Positions 15,441 to 24,347 of a stretch of 60,907 nucleotides of DNA are shown here, one piece after another (within the stretch, counting starts at the first letter, position 1; every line of letters begins with the position of its first letter). A program made the position numbers and the translations under genes. The stretch lies in NCBI GenBank assembly GCA_050944685.1, contig JBMNRP010000015.1, positions 1 through 60,907 on the forward strand, read 5' to 3'. Below the pieces are notes generated by a model that was not told the DNA's origin, made no database searches, and worked only from the letters and a program-made list of their open reading frames with translations. This DNA comes from CADBRN01 sp050944685. GTDB lineage: Bacteria > Bacillota > Clostridia > Lachnospirales > Lachnospiraceae.

Positions 15441-16511
15441 TTATGCCCGGTCCGTTTCCGCAGCGGAGAGGAAGGATGTTTCGATCCCCATTTTTTCTCC
15501 GATGGTTTTCAGTTCACTGACAAGAGTCTCGGGCAGGACGATCCCTTCTTTCAGATTTCTTTTTTTGTTTTCATATTCGATTTCGCCGGGATATTTCGCT
15601 CTTCCGGCGCCTTCCCGCATCGGAAGCTCATGCAGACGGTCAATGTAGGTCTCCATGCTGTTTTCAAAATCTTTCAAATCACGGAACCGGTCAATTTTAA
15701 TGCAGCCGAATGCCTGACTGGAAAGTTCCGGTATTTCCGGCAGATCCTGATTATTGATATCCGGGGACAGCACCCCGCCTGAAAGCATTGTCGCAAACAG
15801 TTCCACGATCAGAGCGATTCCGAATCCTTTGTGTCCTGCCATGGTCGTCATCATGCTGCACTTGCTGATATCTGTCGTGTCGTTGCCGTCCTTATCCAGC
15901 ATCCAACCGTGGGAGATCGGTTTTCCGCGCTTTGCCAGATCTTTGCACTTGCCCATCGCGACCGTGCTGGTTGCCATGTCCACGCAGAATTCCGGATATT
16001 TGTTACCGGCTTTCACGGCAAAAGAAAAGGGATTGTTTCCCATAAACGGGACTTTGCTTCCGGGTGCCCCCATTGTCAGGTCCGTTGTGGAACAGGCAAA
16101 ACCGATCATGTTGTCGCCGGCAAGTTTCAGGGACCAGTGTCCGGCCATACCGAAGTGATTGCTGTTCCGGACCGCGACAATCGCCATGCCGCTTTTTTCT
16201 GCCTTGCTTCTGGCAAGATCGACGGCTTTTGTTCCGGCTACCGCTCCGAGTCCGCCCTGCGCATCGATCACGGCACTGACCGGCGTTTCCTTTACAATCG
16301 GATAAGAGCTGTCCAGGGAAGCTCCTCCCTTCTGAATTTTTTCCAGATAGGAAGGAATGCGGATTGCTCCATGACTATGTACGCCACGGAGATCTGCGTG
16401 TACGAGAAGTTCCGCGATTTCCGCCGCATCCTTTCCGGGGACACCGGCGCCTGAGAAAACCTGCTCGGTAAAATTCCTGAGCGACGCAGGATTCACTGAA
16501 TAATTTTTCAT
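15441..16511 (-). CDS. Malate/L-lactate dehydrogenase-family oxidoreductase (Ldh_2)
   Basis: A 356-residue NAD(P)-dependent oxidoreductase of the Ldh_2 family (YlbC/AllD/DlgD type), unrelated to classical Rossmann LDHs. Family signatures are HADLRGVHSHGAIRIPSY near 37-54, with the catalytic His, NSNHFGMAGHW near 117-127 and MATSTVA. Members oxidise ureidoglycolate, sulfolactate, malate or 2,3-diketogulonate; the substrate here is unknown. I chose the ATG at 16511, with a GAGAAGGGA site; the open frame extends to 16625 but the added Lys/Asn-rich segment has no family match. It diverges from the AraC regulator and leads the two-gene unit with the aldolase-like protein. Confidence 0.88.
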   Translation of the reverse strand: MKNYSVNPASLRNFTEQVFSGAGVPGKDAAEIAELLVHADLRGVHSHGAIRIPSYLEKIQKGGASLDSSYPIVKETPVSAVIDAQGGLGAVAGTKAVDLARSKAEKSGMAIVAVRNSNHFGMAGHWSLKLAGDNMIGFACSTTDLTMGAPGSKVPFMGNNPFSFAVKAGNKYPEFCVDMATSTVAMGKCKDLAKRGKPISHGWMLDKDGNDTTDISKCSMMTTMAGHKGFGIALIVELFATMLSGGVLSPDINNQDLPEIPELSSQAFGCIKIDRFRDLKDFENSMETYIDRLHELPMREGAGRAKYPGEIEYENKKRNLKEGIVLPETLVSELKTIGEKMGIETSFLSAAETDRA

Positions 16512-16668
16512 AGCTTTTCCCTTCTCCCTGAGATTGAGTTTTTTGTCTGTGTTTTTTTTCTTATTTGTTTGGAACGACTTGCTTTTGATGATATTATTGT
16601 ATGGAAACAAGCGTTTTTTCTCCATTCCCTGTATTGCGCTTCACATTTCATATATTGCGTTCTGATGT

Positions 16669-16697
16669 TTGACGACATCGCTTCTGTCTGATATGAT
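16669..16697 (+). promoter_or_regulatory. Promoter for the AraC-family regulator
   Basis: TTGACG (16669-16674), 17 bases and TATGAT (16692-16697), about 45 bases ahead of the ATG at 16744, in the 232-base divergent region between the dehydrogenase and the regulator. Confidence 0.65.
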
Positions 16698-16743
16698 TCA
16701 GATAGTAACCGCGTTCATCCAAGGAATGAAAGGAGGATCTGCC

Positions 16744-17664
16744 ATGGCAACGAAAAAGTTTCCCGGCAATGCGGTTTTCTATTCCGGAATTAATCTTCTG
16801 AAGGGAGATTATGACTGTCTGGTAAGAAATGAAAATGTTGAACCGTACACTTCCTATTCCTACCATGACTTTTATGAATTTCAGATTTTTTTCGGAAAGA
16901 CCGGACGGATTGAGATCGGAGAAAAGAAGGAACGATTTCTGGTTCAGAGAGGGGATCTGCTCTTTATCGACATGTTCACTCCGCACGCTCTCATTACCGA
17001 CGCCAACGCTCATTATGAGCGGTTTTCCATAAGCATTTCGGCATCCCTGCTGATATCCATGTGCTCGTCTTCCTCCAATCTGCTGTCTCTTTTTCACTAT
17101 TCCGATCATCATTTTCCTGTCGTGCATATTCCGGAGAACCGGTTTGAAAAATACGACAGGCTGCTTTCCTTCTACCGGAATTACCGGGCGGATCACGGGC
17201 AGGACATTTTTGACCGATCCGTTATTCATCAGTTTCTGGCGTTTGCGTATAACGACTGCTGGACCGCGGATTACATGGAGGATTTCGGTACGCAGCGTGT
17301 GCGGATCATCTCCGTTATCATCAACTATATCAACCAGCATCTGCAGGAAGAACTGACGCTGGCAAAGCTGGCGAAGGAGGTCAGCTACAGCGAATATTAC
17401 GTATCGCGTATTTTCAAGAAAATGACCGGGAAAACTTTGTCCGCTTATATTCAGGAAAAAAGAATCGGCGAAGCGGCGCGCATGCTCCGGGCAGGTTCCC
17501 CTGTGACAAAAGCGGCCGAAAGCGTGGGATTCAACAATTACTCTTATTTCTATAAAACATTTCTCCGTAAAATGGGGATGGCCCCGAAAGCTTACCGCAC
17601 CTGGCATATGGAGCACACAGGATTTTCGGAAGAGGACAATGAAGAAGCAGGGCGGCCGCAATAA
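16744..17664 (+). CDS. AraC-family transcriptional regulator
   Basis: A 306-residue regulator with an N-terminal cupin-like sensing domain (about 1-150, with HDFYEFQIFF near 40-49) and a C-terminal AraC DNA-binding domain of two helix-turn-helix units (about 200-300): LTLAKLAKEVSYSEYYVSRI then PVTKAAESVGFNNYSYFYKTF. The ATG at 16744 follows AGGAGG by 7 bases; an upstream in-frame start at 16669 overlaps the promoter and is rejected. It lies between two catabolic loci on the minus strand and could control either, by sensing a sugar or sugar acid. Confidence 0.93.
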   Translation: MATKKFPGNAVFYSGINLLKGDYDCLVRNENVEPYTSYSYHDFYEFQIFFGKTGRIEIGEKKERFLVQRGDLLFIDMFTPHALITDANAHYERFSISISASLLISMCSSSSNLLSLFHYSDHHFPVVHIPENRFEKYDRLLSFYRNYRADHGQDIFDRSVIHQFLAFAYNDCWTADYMEDFGTQRVRIISVIINYINQHLQEELTLAKLAKEVSYSEYYVSRIFKKMTGKTLSAYIQEKRIGEAARMLRAGSPVTKAAESVGFNNYSYFYKTFLRKMGMAPKAYRTWHMEHTGFSEEDNEEAGRPQ

Positions 17665-17679
17665 CGGCTGCCCTGCTTC
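17644..17679. terminator. Bidirectional terminator-like hairpin over the araC stop
   Basis: A perfect 10-bp stem (GAAGCAGGGC 17644-17653 with GCCCTGCTTC 17670-17679), with four more GC pairs inside, has the AraC stop codon (17662-17664) in its loop. Neither side has a good T-run (minus side TTCATTGTCCTCTTC), so efficiency is uncertain, but its place between convergent genes 36 bases apart fits a shared terminator. Confidence 0.55.
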
Positions 17680-17700
17680 ATAATTGGAAAAGAGGAGGTG

Positions 17701-18366
17701 TTATTTATTGATATAATCGACAACTTTGTCGATCTGTTCGCAGAACGATCCGTCGAATTTGTTCTCGAAAAAGGCACCGCCGATGGTGAATGCGAACGGA
17801 TTCGCGTCCTTAACCTCGTCCAGCCGCTGATAGCTGTTGACGGAACCGGCGAGACACACAGGAGCATGCACTCCGGCCACGAACTTTTTGTTCAGCTCGA
17901 CCGCGTCGCCCTCGTAACGGTAGCCGAGGAGGTCGATCCCGTATGCACCTTTCTCAATGTAGGAATTTGCCTCGTCAATCATACCCTGGATTGTTCCGTG
18001 GAGAACGGAGGGACGGCCGGTAATCTCGCCGACAAACGGCATATATTTCAGATTATTTTCTTTGCAGTAATCCATGATCGACTGGAAATACAGCGTCCCC
18101 ATCAGAATGTCAACTCCGCATGCGACGGCCATCTTCGCGCCTTCCATACATTCTTTTTCGGTGTAGGCAACCACCTCGAGAAAGGTTGTTTTTCCGAGGG
18201 ATTTCATCTCGGAAAACAGTTCCTTCATCTCATCCAGCGGAAGTCCGACTTCCTTGAACCCCCAGCAGTTTGCCTTGGAGTTTTTGCAGGATTCAAAAAC
18301 TTCTTTTGCGTTTTTTACAGTTACATCATTGTGGGTCAGCATAACAATCAGTTCCGGGTTTTTCAT
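17701..18366 (-). CDS. Predicted TIM-barrel protein of a sugar-catabolism operon
   Basis: I do not recognise this 221-residue protein as a named enzyme. It has no signal peptide or membrane segment. The alternation of short beta strands and helices (LIVMLTHN, FLEVVAYT, VDILMGTLYF, YMPFVGEI, GIDLLGYRY, PVCLAGSVNSYQRL, AFTIGGAFFEN) suggests a ribulose-phosphate-binding-type (beta/alpha)8 barrel, and the GS/GG pairs near the C-terminus would suit phosphate binding. It is the third gene after an isomerase-like and an FGGY kinase gene, where an aldolase or epimerase for a phosphorylated keto-sugar would be expected; that role is inference from position only. Confidence 0.7.
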   Translation of the reverse strand: MKNPELIVMLTHNDVTVKNAKEVFESCKNSKANCWGFKEVGLPLDEMKELFSEMKSLGKTTFLEVVAYTEKECMEGAKMAVACGVDILMGTLYFQSIMDYCKENNLKYMPFVGEITGRPSVLHGTIQGMIDEANSYIEKGAYGIDLLGYRYEGDAVELNKKFVAGVHAPVCLAGSVNSYQRLDEVKDANPFAFTIGGAFFENKFDGSFCEQIDKVVDYINK

Positions 18367-18391
18367 TTTGCAATACCTCCATTATCATTTA

Positions 18392-19939
18392 TTATTGATG
18401 TGGCGTCGCCGGATGGGCGGCGTCGTAGTCATACAGTTCCGAGAGAGAGCGGAAGAGTTTTTTGAATTTCTCATATTGAATCCGGTACATCGCATGTCTG
18501 TCCGGATCCGGCTCGTAGGATTTCCGGATTTTCACCATGGAATCTACGGCGGATTCGATGCTGTCAAACATTCCGACTGCCGTTCCGGCGAGTATCGCGG
18601 CGCCAAGACATGCCGTGTCCTGGGACGAATACGTGACGTGCAGGACCTTTCCGGTAATGTCCGCTTTGATCTGATTCCATACCTCTGATTTGGATCCGCC
18701 TCCCATCGTGCGGATCTCCGTAACCTCGAGGCCCATGGCGGAAACCGCTTCAAGATTGCGGCAGATCAGATAGCCGAGACTCTCCATAACCGCACGGATG
18801 AAATGTGCTTTCGTCGTTTTCAGAGTCGCTCCGTAGAATACCCCTTTTGCGTTTAAATTGACGTCCGGGGCCAGAGATCCCTGCAGATGCGGCAGACAGA
18901 GCAGACCATCCGCACCGGGAGCGATCTGTTCGACCTCGCGGTTCATCAGATCGTAAGCGTCGATTCCCGTCACTTTCTGCAAATCCATCTCTTCCGTGCA
19001 GAAGTTGTCACGGAACCAGCGAAGACACATGCCTCCGGTGGTAAATGTGTGCATCATGTAGGTGTCCGGTCTTGCAAAATAGTGAACCGGCATTTGACGG
19101 TTCGGATCGTACGTCCTTTTATTGGTGGGGACACAGATCGCGAGAGCGGCACCGATGTTCTCGGAAAAGATTCCCGGACGGATATTTCCCACTCCGATCG
19201 CGCCGGCTGCCTGATCGAGACAGCCCGTAGTCACCTTTGCTTCCGGGGAAATACCCAGCTTTTCCGCCATTTCCGGGAGAATGGTTCCGATCACCTCTCC
19301 GGACTCGTGGATTTCGGGCAGAACTGCTTCGCTGATTCCGATGAAATCCAGCATTTCTTTCCAGTACTTCTTTGTCCGGATGTCCCAGTATTCCGTCGAA
19401 GTTAAAAGGGAGCCCTCCGAGACGAATTTCCCGGTCAGAAGGTAGATGATGTAATCCTCAAGAAGCAGGATGTGCCGCGTTTTCTGAAAGCGCTCCGGAT
19501 CGTTTTCCCTGACCCATAGTATTTTTGCGGCAGGCCAGTTTGCCTCAAAACTCACCTGGCCGGTTATCTCGTAACAGGTTTCATCTCCAAAGCGGCGGCG
19601 CATTTCTTCCGCCTGAGCTCCGGCGCGGTTATCCATCCAGACAATGGCATTTCCGAGAGGATTTCCGCTTTTATCCAGAAAACACATCGTCTCACCCTGA
19701 ACGGAGAATCCGATGACGCCGATCCTGGATGTATCCACATGCTTTTCGGTTCGAATAGAATTCAGACCGCTCTCGATCGATTCCAGATAGACAGAACAGG
19801 GGGCTTCTACGATATTGGTCGCGGGGGTGAGAAGGCTGTATTCCGTTACCGCGCTTCCCTGCAGCGTTCCGCGTGCATCGTAAACGGCTGTTTTCAGAGA
19901 AGTCGTTCCGATATCGATGCCCAGAATATATTTTTCCAT
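18392..19939 (-). CDS. FGGY-family carbohydrate kinase
   Basis: An ATP-dependent sugar kinase of 515 residues, within the FGGY range. The first phosphate motif is GIDIGTTSLKTAVYD near 7-21, VWMDNRAGAQAEEM near 101-114 helps form the sugar site, and the C-terminal ATPase half has GGGSKSEVWNQIKADITG near 412-429 followed by SQDTACLGAAILAG. Overall it is closest to xylulose/ribulose/gluconate kinases, but substrate cannot be assigned. Its neighbours, an L-fucose-isomerase-like protein and a barrel protein, suggest the product of the isomerase is phosphorylated here and then cleaved or epimerised. Confidence 0.93.
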   Translation of the reverse strand: MEKYILGIDIGTTSLKTAVYDARGTLQGSAVTEYSLLTPATNIVEAPCSVYLESIESGLNSIRTEKHVDTSRIGVIGFSVQGETMCFLDKSGNPLGNAIVWMDNRAGAQAEEMRRRFGDETCYEITGQVSFEANWPAAKILWVRENDPERFQKTRHILLLEDYIIYLLTGKFVSEGSLLTSTEYWDIRTKKYWKEMLDFIGISEAVLPEIHESGEVIGTILPEMAEKLGISPEAKVTTGCLDQAAGAIGVGNIRPGIFSENIGAALAICVPTNKRTYDPNRQMPVHYFARPDTYMMHTFTTGGMCLRWFRDNFCTEEMDLQKVTGIDAYDLMNREVEQIAPGADGLLCLPHLQGSLAPDVNLNAKGVFYGATLKTTKAHFIRAVMESLGYLICRNLEAVSAMGLEVTEIRTMGGGSKSEVWNQIKADITGKVLHVTYSSQDTACLGAAILAGTAVGMFDSIESAVDSMVKIRKSYEPDPDRHAMYRIQYEKFKKLFRSLSELYDYDAAHPATPHQ

Positions 19940-19956
19940 CGAACTTTTCCTTCTTT

Positions 19957-21297
19957 TTATCCGAGCGTTACAACAGAAATTCCGAGAAATTTGCAGACTT
20001 CACGGGTAAGTTCCGCAACGTCGCCCTCGCGGATGACAAAGTGATGATGGAAGCCCGCCCGTATCATCTGATCAATTACCTCGGCAGGTTTTCCCTGATC
20101 CGCACGGAGTTTCGCGACGAGCTTTTCTCCTGCCTCGGTCCATTCCGCTTCCGAAACCGGAAGAGTGCTTCCTGTCGCAACCATCATCTGGTAAGAGCCG
20201 TCAACTCCCTGCATGTCGCAGAACGTAACCCGATCCATCGCTTTCAGCGGAACACCGATAAACGCGCCGCGGTCCCCGGAGGGATTTACGGCTACTTTTT
20301 CGATGGAATCCGCCAGAGAAGCGGCAGTGCTGCCTTCGTGGCAGACCGTCATGTAATTTTCGGCTTCGTTATAGCTGCCGACTTCGCCCAGCGCGCATGT
20401 GCCGGAGCCGGCCGCCCGATTCAGGATGTACTGAGTGAACACATGAGCGATATCGCCCTCGGTGTCTACGACATATCCGTCATCGGAGAGCCAGGAGGCC
20501 GCCTGGTTCATCAGTCCGCTGTAGTACGGATAGCATTCGGCAGCGAATGCCTGGAGATGCATCGCTTCGATGATTTCTTTGGACGCGCTGTATACTTTTG
20601 CCATCCAGAGCATCGTTTCATGGGAACATTTCACTTTTCCGGTTCTGCTCTTAAGCGAATCGAGAATTTTCTCCGCTTCCGCGTCGCTGATTTTTTCCGC
20701 TTTGTCTGTGATTTCTTCCATCTCAATATGCAGAATGGTCGGCCCCAGCTTTTCAGAGAAATCCCATTCTTCCTTTGACATATCCTGAGGCCCGGCGACT
20801 CTCCATGTCTGTCTCGGCCCGACGAGAGCGATCCGCATTTCTTTTACGTCCCGGATGATTTCTCCGGCTTCCGCGGTCAGAACGATGGTATCCATCACTC
20901 CCTTGTCTTCCGGATTACCATAGACATACTCGAAGCTTGTATTCTGCGTCTTCAGCGCACTTCCGAAATTCTGTACGCAGCCGATGGAGAATGTCTCGGG
21001 GAAGGGAACTGCCCAGAATACCGTCGGGACGGACAGTTCATGCATAAAAATATAGGGAAGCGAATCCTGGACCCAGGTCACAAAAATCATCGCGAGAGAA
21101 GTAACGGATTCCTTTTTAAACTGATCGCATACACGGATCGCGTCGGAGGGATTCCAGACGCTTTTCTCGGCGACCACTACGTCAATACCGGCTTCCTTCA
21201 TTGCTTTTTCCGCATTGGAGATCAGCATATCGTACCGTTCTCCGCCGCTTTCAAAAGCGCTGCACATGCCGACCAGACCCATTTTTGCTCTGCTCAT
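19957..21297 (-). CDS. L-fucose/L-arabinose isomerase-family protein
   Basis: A 446-residue protein resembling the L-fucose isomerase family: an N-terminal Rossmann-like domain (MGLVGMCSAFESGGERYD near 6-23), an FAAECYPYYSG segment and EGDIAHVFTQYIL, and a C-terminal metal-site region (GFHHHFVIREGDV near 416-428). Family members convert aldose to ketose using Mn2+. The start is the ATG at 21297 behind AGGAG; an upstream in-frame extension has no support. It is first of three genes with kinase and barrel protein, 17 bases before the kinase. It may isomerise an unusual pentose or deoxyhexose, or act differently, since members of this family are diverse. Confidence 0.78.
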   Translation of the reverse strand: MSRAKMGLVGMCSAFESGGERYDMLISNAEKAMKEAGIDVVVAEKSVWNPSDAIRVCDQFKKESVTSLAMIFVTWVQDSLPYIFMHELSVPTVFWAVPFPETFSIGCVQNFGSALKTQNTSFEYVYGNPEDKGVMDTIVLTAEAGEIIRDVKEMRIALVGPRQTWRVAGPQDMSKEEWDFSEKLGPTILHIEMEEITDKAEKISDAEAEKILDSLKSRTGKVKCSHETMLWMAKVYSASKEIIEAMHLQAFAAECYPYYSGLMNQAASWLSDDGYVVDTEGDIAHVFTQYILNRAAGSGTCALGEVGSYNEAENYMTVCHEGSTAASLADSIEKVAVNPSGDRGAFIGVPLKAMDRVTFCDMQGVDGSYQMMVATGSTLPVSEAEWTEAGEKLVAKLRADQGKPAEVIDQMIRAGFHHHFVIREGDVAELTREVCKFLGISVVTLG

Positions 21298-21480
21298 TTT
21301 TTCTGCTCCTTTCCTTAAACTCACTAATATTTCCGGATGTTTCAGCCATAATGGCATCTCTTTGTTCTGCTTGTAATCATCATAAGCGGAACCATTTTTC
21401 AAGTCGATTCACTGAACTGTCAAAGATATTTCTTTTTTTGTTGTCTCTTGACGGCGGGAAATAAAAGAGGAGAATAACGG

Positions 21481-21509
21481 TTGAAAGGCCGGAAAAAGTT
21501 CACTATAAT
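21481..21509 (+). promoter_or_regulatory. Promoter for the EamA transporter
   Basis: TTGAAA (21481-21486), 17 bases and TATAAT (21504-21509), about 35 bases before the ATG at 21545. Near-consensus. Confidence 0.8.
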
Positions 21510-21544
21510 AAATCCGGTTTTGGTGATCACGGAGTATAGAAAAA

Positions 21545-22486
21545 ATGTCCAGAAATTTGAAAGGAATTTCCATCCTGCTGACGACGGCTCTGCTGTGGGG
21601 TTTCACTTTCCCCGCCCAGCGCATCATCGCCAGCCACAATATCGGGGCGTTTACCCTGAATTTCCTCAGATGCGCGATTGCATCCGTTATGCTCGGGATC
21701 ATTCTCGCGATCCGTTCCGGCATTTCGAAAAAAGAAGGCAGAAAAAAAGAGATGGAGAAACCAACTTCCAGGATGCTGGCAGCTGGCCTCATCTGCGGGG
21801 CGTTTCTGGCAGCGGGAATTAATCTGCAGCAATTCGGTCTGCAGTTTTATCCGAATGGGATTGCTTCTTCCGGAAGGGCGGGGTTTCTGACATCGACGTA
21901 TGTTGTACTGGTCGCTCTTCTTTCTGTATTTTTCGGGAAAAAAGTTCACCCGATTACATTCTTCGCAGGCGGCCTCTGCATGATCGGAATGTATCTGCTC
22001 TGCATGGGAGGGGACGTTTCCCGGCTGTACCTGGGGGATGTACTGATGCTTCTGGATGCGTGCGGATTTGCCGCTCAGATCATGGCAGTCGACTATTTCA
22101 GCGAGATCGACGGAATGACGCTTTCTTTCCTGCAGTTTGTTGTCTGCACAATGATTTCGCTGGTGGGGATGCTTCTGTTTGAACATTTTGACCCCGATCA
22201 GCTGCGCGAGGTGATTTTCCCGCTCCTTTACTGTGGAATCGGCGCGAGCGGAGGAGGATTTACCCTTCAGATCATCGGGCAGAAATATGCGGATCCCGCT
22301 CCGGCCTCCATCGCGATGAGCATGGAGTCGGTCTTTTCGGGACTCGGAGGATGGATCATTCTCGGGGAAACAATGAACGGGAGAGAGCTGACCGGATGCG
22401 CTCTTGTTTTCACCGCTGTCATACTGACGCAGATTCCGCAGTTTTTTGTGTCGGAGAGAGCAGATTCTCCGGGAAGCGGAAAATAG
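21545..22486 (+). CDS. EamA/DMT-family transporter
   Basis: A 313-residue drug/metabolite-transporter-superfamily protein with about ten membrane helices from two EamA repeats. The first helix contains LLTTALLWGFTFPAQRIIA near 11-29 and helix 9-10 contain SMESVFSGLGGWIILGE near 262-278, both typical. Members export amino acids, riboflavin or other small metabolites; substrate is unknown. A GGAG site precedes the ATG. It is a single-gene unit with its own promoter and terminator, divergent from the isomerase operon. Confidence 0.92.
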   Translation: MSRNLKGISILLTTALLWGFTFPAQRIIASHNIGAFTLNFLRCAIASVMLGIILAIRSGISKKEGRKKEMEKPTSRMLAAGLICGAFLAAGINLQQFGLQFYPNGIASSGRAGFLTSTYVVLVALLSVFFGKKVHPITFFAGGLCMIGMYLLCMGGDVSRLYLGDVLMLLDACGFAAQIMAVDYFSEIDGMTLSFLQFVVCTMISLVGMLLFEHFDPDQLREVIFPLLYCGIGASGGGFTLQIIGQKYADPAPASIAMSMESVFSGLGGWIILGETMNGRELTGCALVFTAVILTQIPQFFVSERADSPGSGK

Positions 22487-22501
22487 CTAAAGAAACGGAA
22501 A

Positions 22502-22541
22502 ACGGGACCGCCGCATTGGATTTATGCGGCGGTCCCGTTTT
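22502..22541. terminator. Bidirectional intrinsic terminator
   Basis: A perfect 15-bp stem (22502-22516 with 22524-22538, core GGGACCGCCGCAT) with a 7-base loop; T-tracts flank it on both strands (TTTT on plus, TTTTCC on minus). It ends the EamA gene and the converging ppk2 gene. Confidence 0.93.
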
Positions 22542-22582
22542 CTGAAGCGATATTGAAATACAGAAAAGCGGACAGATAAGAT

Positions 22583-24055
22583 TCAGAGTGCCTTTTTGAT
22601 GGATTCGTTTACGACCTTCAGCGCTTTGATCCGCGCGTATTGTTTATCGACGGATTCCAGCACGTGCCATGGCGCAAAATCGGTATTTGTCTTCTGCAGC
22701 ATTTCATTGACGGCGGTTTCATAGAGATCCCATTTATCGCGGTTCCGCCAGTCTTTATCCGTAATTTTCCACTGCTTGGACGGCGTGTTCTGACGCTCGG
22801 TGAAACGGGCAAGCTGCGTGTCGGAGTCGATCTGAACCCAGAACTTGATGATGACCGCGCCCCAGTCGGTGAGCATTTTTTCGAATTCATTGATCTCATT
22901 GTAGGCTCTCTGCCAGTCATTTTCACTGCAGAAGCCCTCCAGCCGCTCCACCATCACACGCCCGTACCAGGTACGGTCAAAGATGGCAACATGGCCGGTT
23001 TTCGGCAGACGGTTCCAGAAGCGCCACAGATAGAAGCGGGCTTTTTCATGCGGCTCGGGGCTTGCGATCGGGTGTACGGTGTAGCCTCTCGGATCCAGCG
23101 CACCCGCGATGCGCTTGATATTTCCGCCCTTTCCTGCCGCGTCCCAGCCTTCGTAAGCGATAATAACCGGAAGCTTCTTGCGGTAAAGCCTGTTATGCAG
23201 ATCGCCGAGCTCCTCCTGAAGCTCTTTCAGTTCGCGCTTATAGTCTTCCTCCTCGATGGTCTTATCCTCGAGAGAAATGTCCTTCAGCAGCGGAATCGGT
23301 TCCAGACGGAAGCGGTTCTGCAGGATCGGAGCCGCCAGACCGTGGTTCTGCATGGCGATGTCGATGCCCCGGTTCAGATAGGTGAGGACCTGAAGCTCCG
23401 CCCACTGCTTTTTGTCCGAATCAATAATGTACCAGGGAGCAACCTGACGGCTGGTGTCCTCCAGATACGTGTCGTAGACATCCAGACATTCGTCGTAGTG
23501 CTTGTTCTCCCAGTAATCATCCTCATTCACGCGCCAGCTCGTGTTCTTGCTGCCGAGAAGAGCGTCCAGCCTTTTTTTCTGTTCCTTTTTGCTGATGTGG
23601 AAGAAAAACTTCATGACCAGATAACCGTTATCCGTCAGCTGACGCTCAATCGTATTGATATCGCGGATACGCTTTTTGTAATCGTCCTGACTCGCGTCTC
23701 CCCGGAGGATCCCGTCGGTGACCTCACGCATCCAGCAGGTATCGAAAAACTGGAATTTTCCTGCCTCCGGAATCTCCACGATATAGCGGTACAGGAACGG
23801 TTTTCTCTTGTCTTCTTCCGTCGGCGGCTTATCCATTGTAGCCACCTGGAAGAAGCGGGGGTCGATGTTTCGGATCACGCGTCCGAGCACACTGCCTTTA
23901 CCGGCAGAGCCCCAGCCCTCAAAAATGACCATTACCGGCAGCTTCGCTTCTTTGATTTTCAGCTGATTTTCCGCCAGCTTTTCCTGCTCTTCCCTGCGGC
24001 GGGTCTTCAGGGTTTCGTCATCCGGCCGGGTGGGCGGAACAAATTCTTTAATCAT
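22583..24055 (-). CDS. pap: Polyphosphate:AMP phosphotransferase (class II PPK2)
   Basis: A 490-residue, two-domain PPK2 protein, the length expected for polyphosphate:AMP phosphotransferase, which makes ADP from AMP and polyP. Each half has a Walker A loop: FEGWGSAGKGS near 44-54 and YEGWDAAGKGG near 303-313. The second half also has the Walker B/lid motif FDRTWYGRVMVERLEG near 368-383, while the first has FDTCWMREV, a weaker form, so the C-terminal domain is the likely active one. The start at 24055 follows GGAGGTGAC; a 15-codon upstream extension is rejected. The enzyme lets the cell recycle AMP using stored polyP. Confidence 0.92.
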   Translation of the reverse strand: MIKEFVPPTRPDDETLKTRRREEQEKLAENQLKIKEAKLPVMVIFEGWGSAGKGSVLGRVIRNIDPRFFQVATMDKPPTEEDKRKPFLYRYIVEIPEAGKFQFFDTCWMREVTDGILRGDASQDDYKKRIRDINTIERQLTDNGYLVMKFFFHISKKEQKKRLDALLGSKNTSWRVNEDDYWENKHYDECLDVYDTYLEDTSRQVAPWYIIDSDKKQWAELQVLTYLNRGIDIAMQNHGLAAPILQNRFRLEPIPLLKDISLEDKTIEEEDYKRELKELQEELGDLHNRLYRKKLPVIIAYEGWDAAGKGGNIKRIAGALDPRGYTVHPIASPEPHEKARFYLWRFWNRLPKTGHVAIFDRTWYGRVMVERLEGFCSENDWQRAYNEINEFEKMLTDWGAVIIKFWVQIDSDTQLARFTERQNTPSKQWKITDKDWRNRDKWDLYETAVNEMLQKTNTDFAPWHVLESVDKQYARIKALKVVNESIKKAL

Positions 24056-24121
24056 GATGTCACCTCCAGTGAACGGAATAAAATGCTGTTCATTTTGCAA
24101 GAAATTTGCTTGAGATTAATG

Positions 24122-24182
24122 CAATTTTAACATCAATGTGACAATTTTACCACAGCATTATCGGATTTTCATGGCAATTTTA
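24122..24182 (-). repeat. Three direct copies of TAAAATTG upstream of ppk2
   Basis: The 8-mer CAATTTTA (TAAAATTG on the ppk2 strand) occurs at 24122-24129, 24142-24149 and 24175-24182, with offsets of 20 and 33 bases, close to two and three helix turns. They precede the ppk2 start and could be sites for a regulator; AT-richness makes chance recurrence possible. Confidence 0.45.
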
Positions 24183-24347
24183 CATTAAGCAGGTGAATTT
24201 GGCGCGTCGCTTCCTGTTATTTTCCGACATAACGGATTCATATGGAGAACCCCGGACTTCCTGTGTTATACTGAACTGGGTCCTTCATGCGCCTGCGGAC
24301 TTTCCGGATCGGCGCCTGAAATGCACAGAATACAGGGAGGAAATGCG

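Noticed and set aside
16512..16625. Longer N-terminus for the Ldh_2-type dehydrogenase
   Set aside because: The added 38 residues are Lys/Asn-rich, unlike the family, and the internal ATG at 16511 has a ribosome site.
22640..24130. Long plus-strand open frame opposite ppk2
   Set aside because: Antisense shadow; the minus-strand protein has both Walker motifs and a proper ribosome site.
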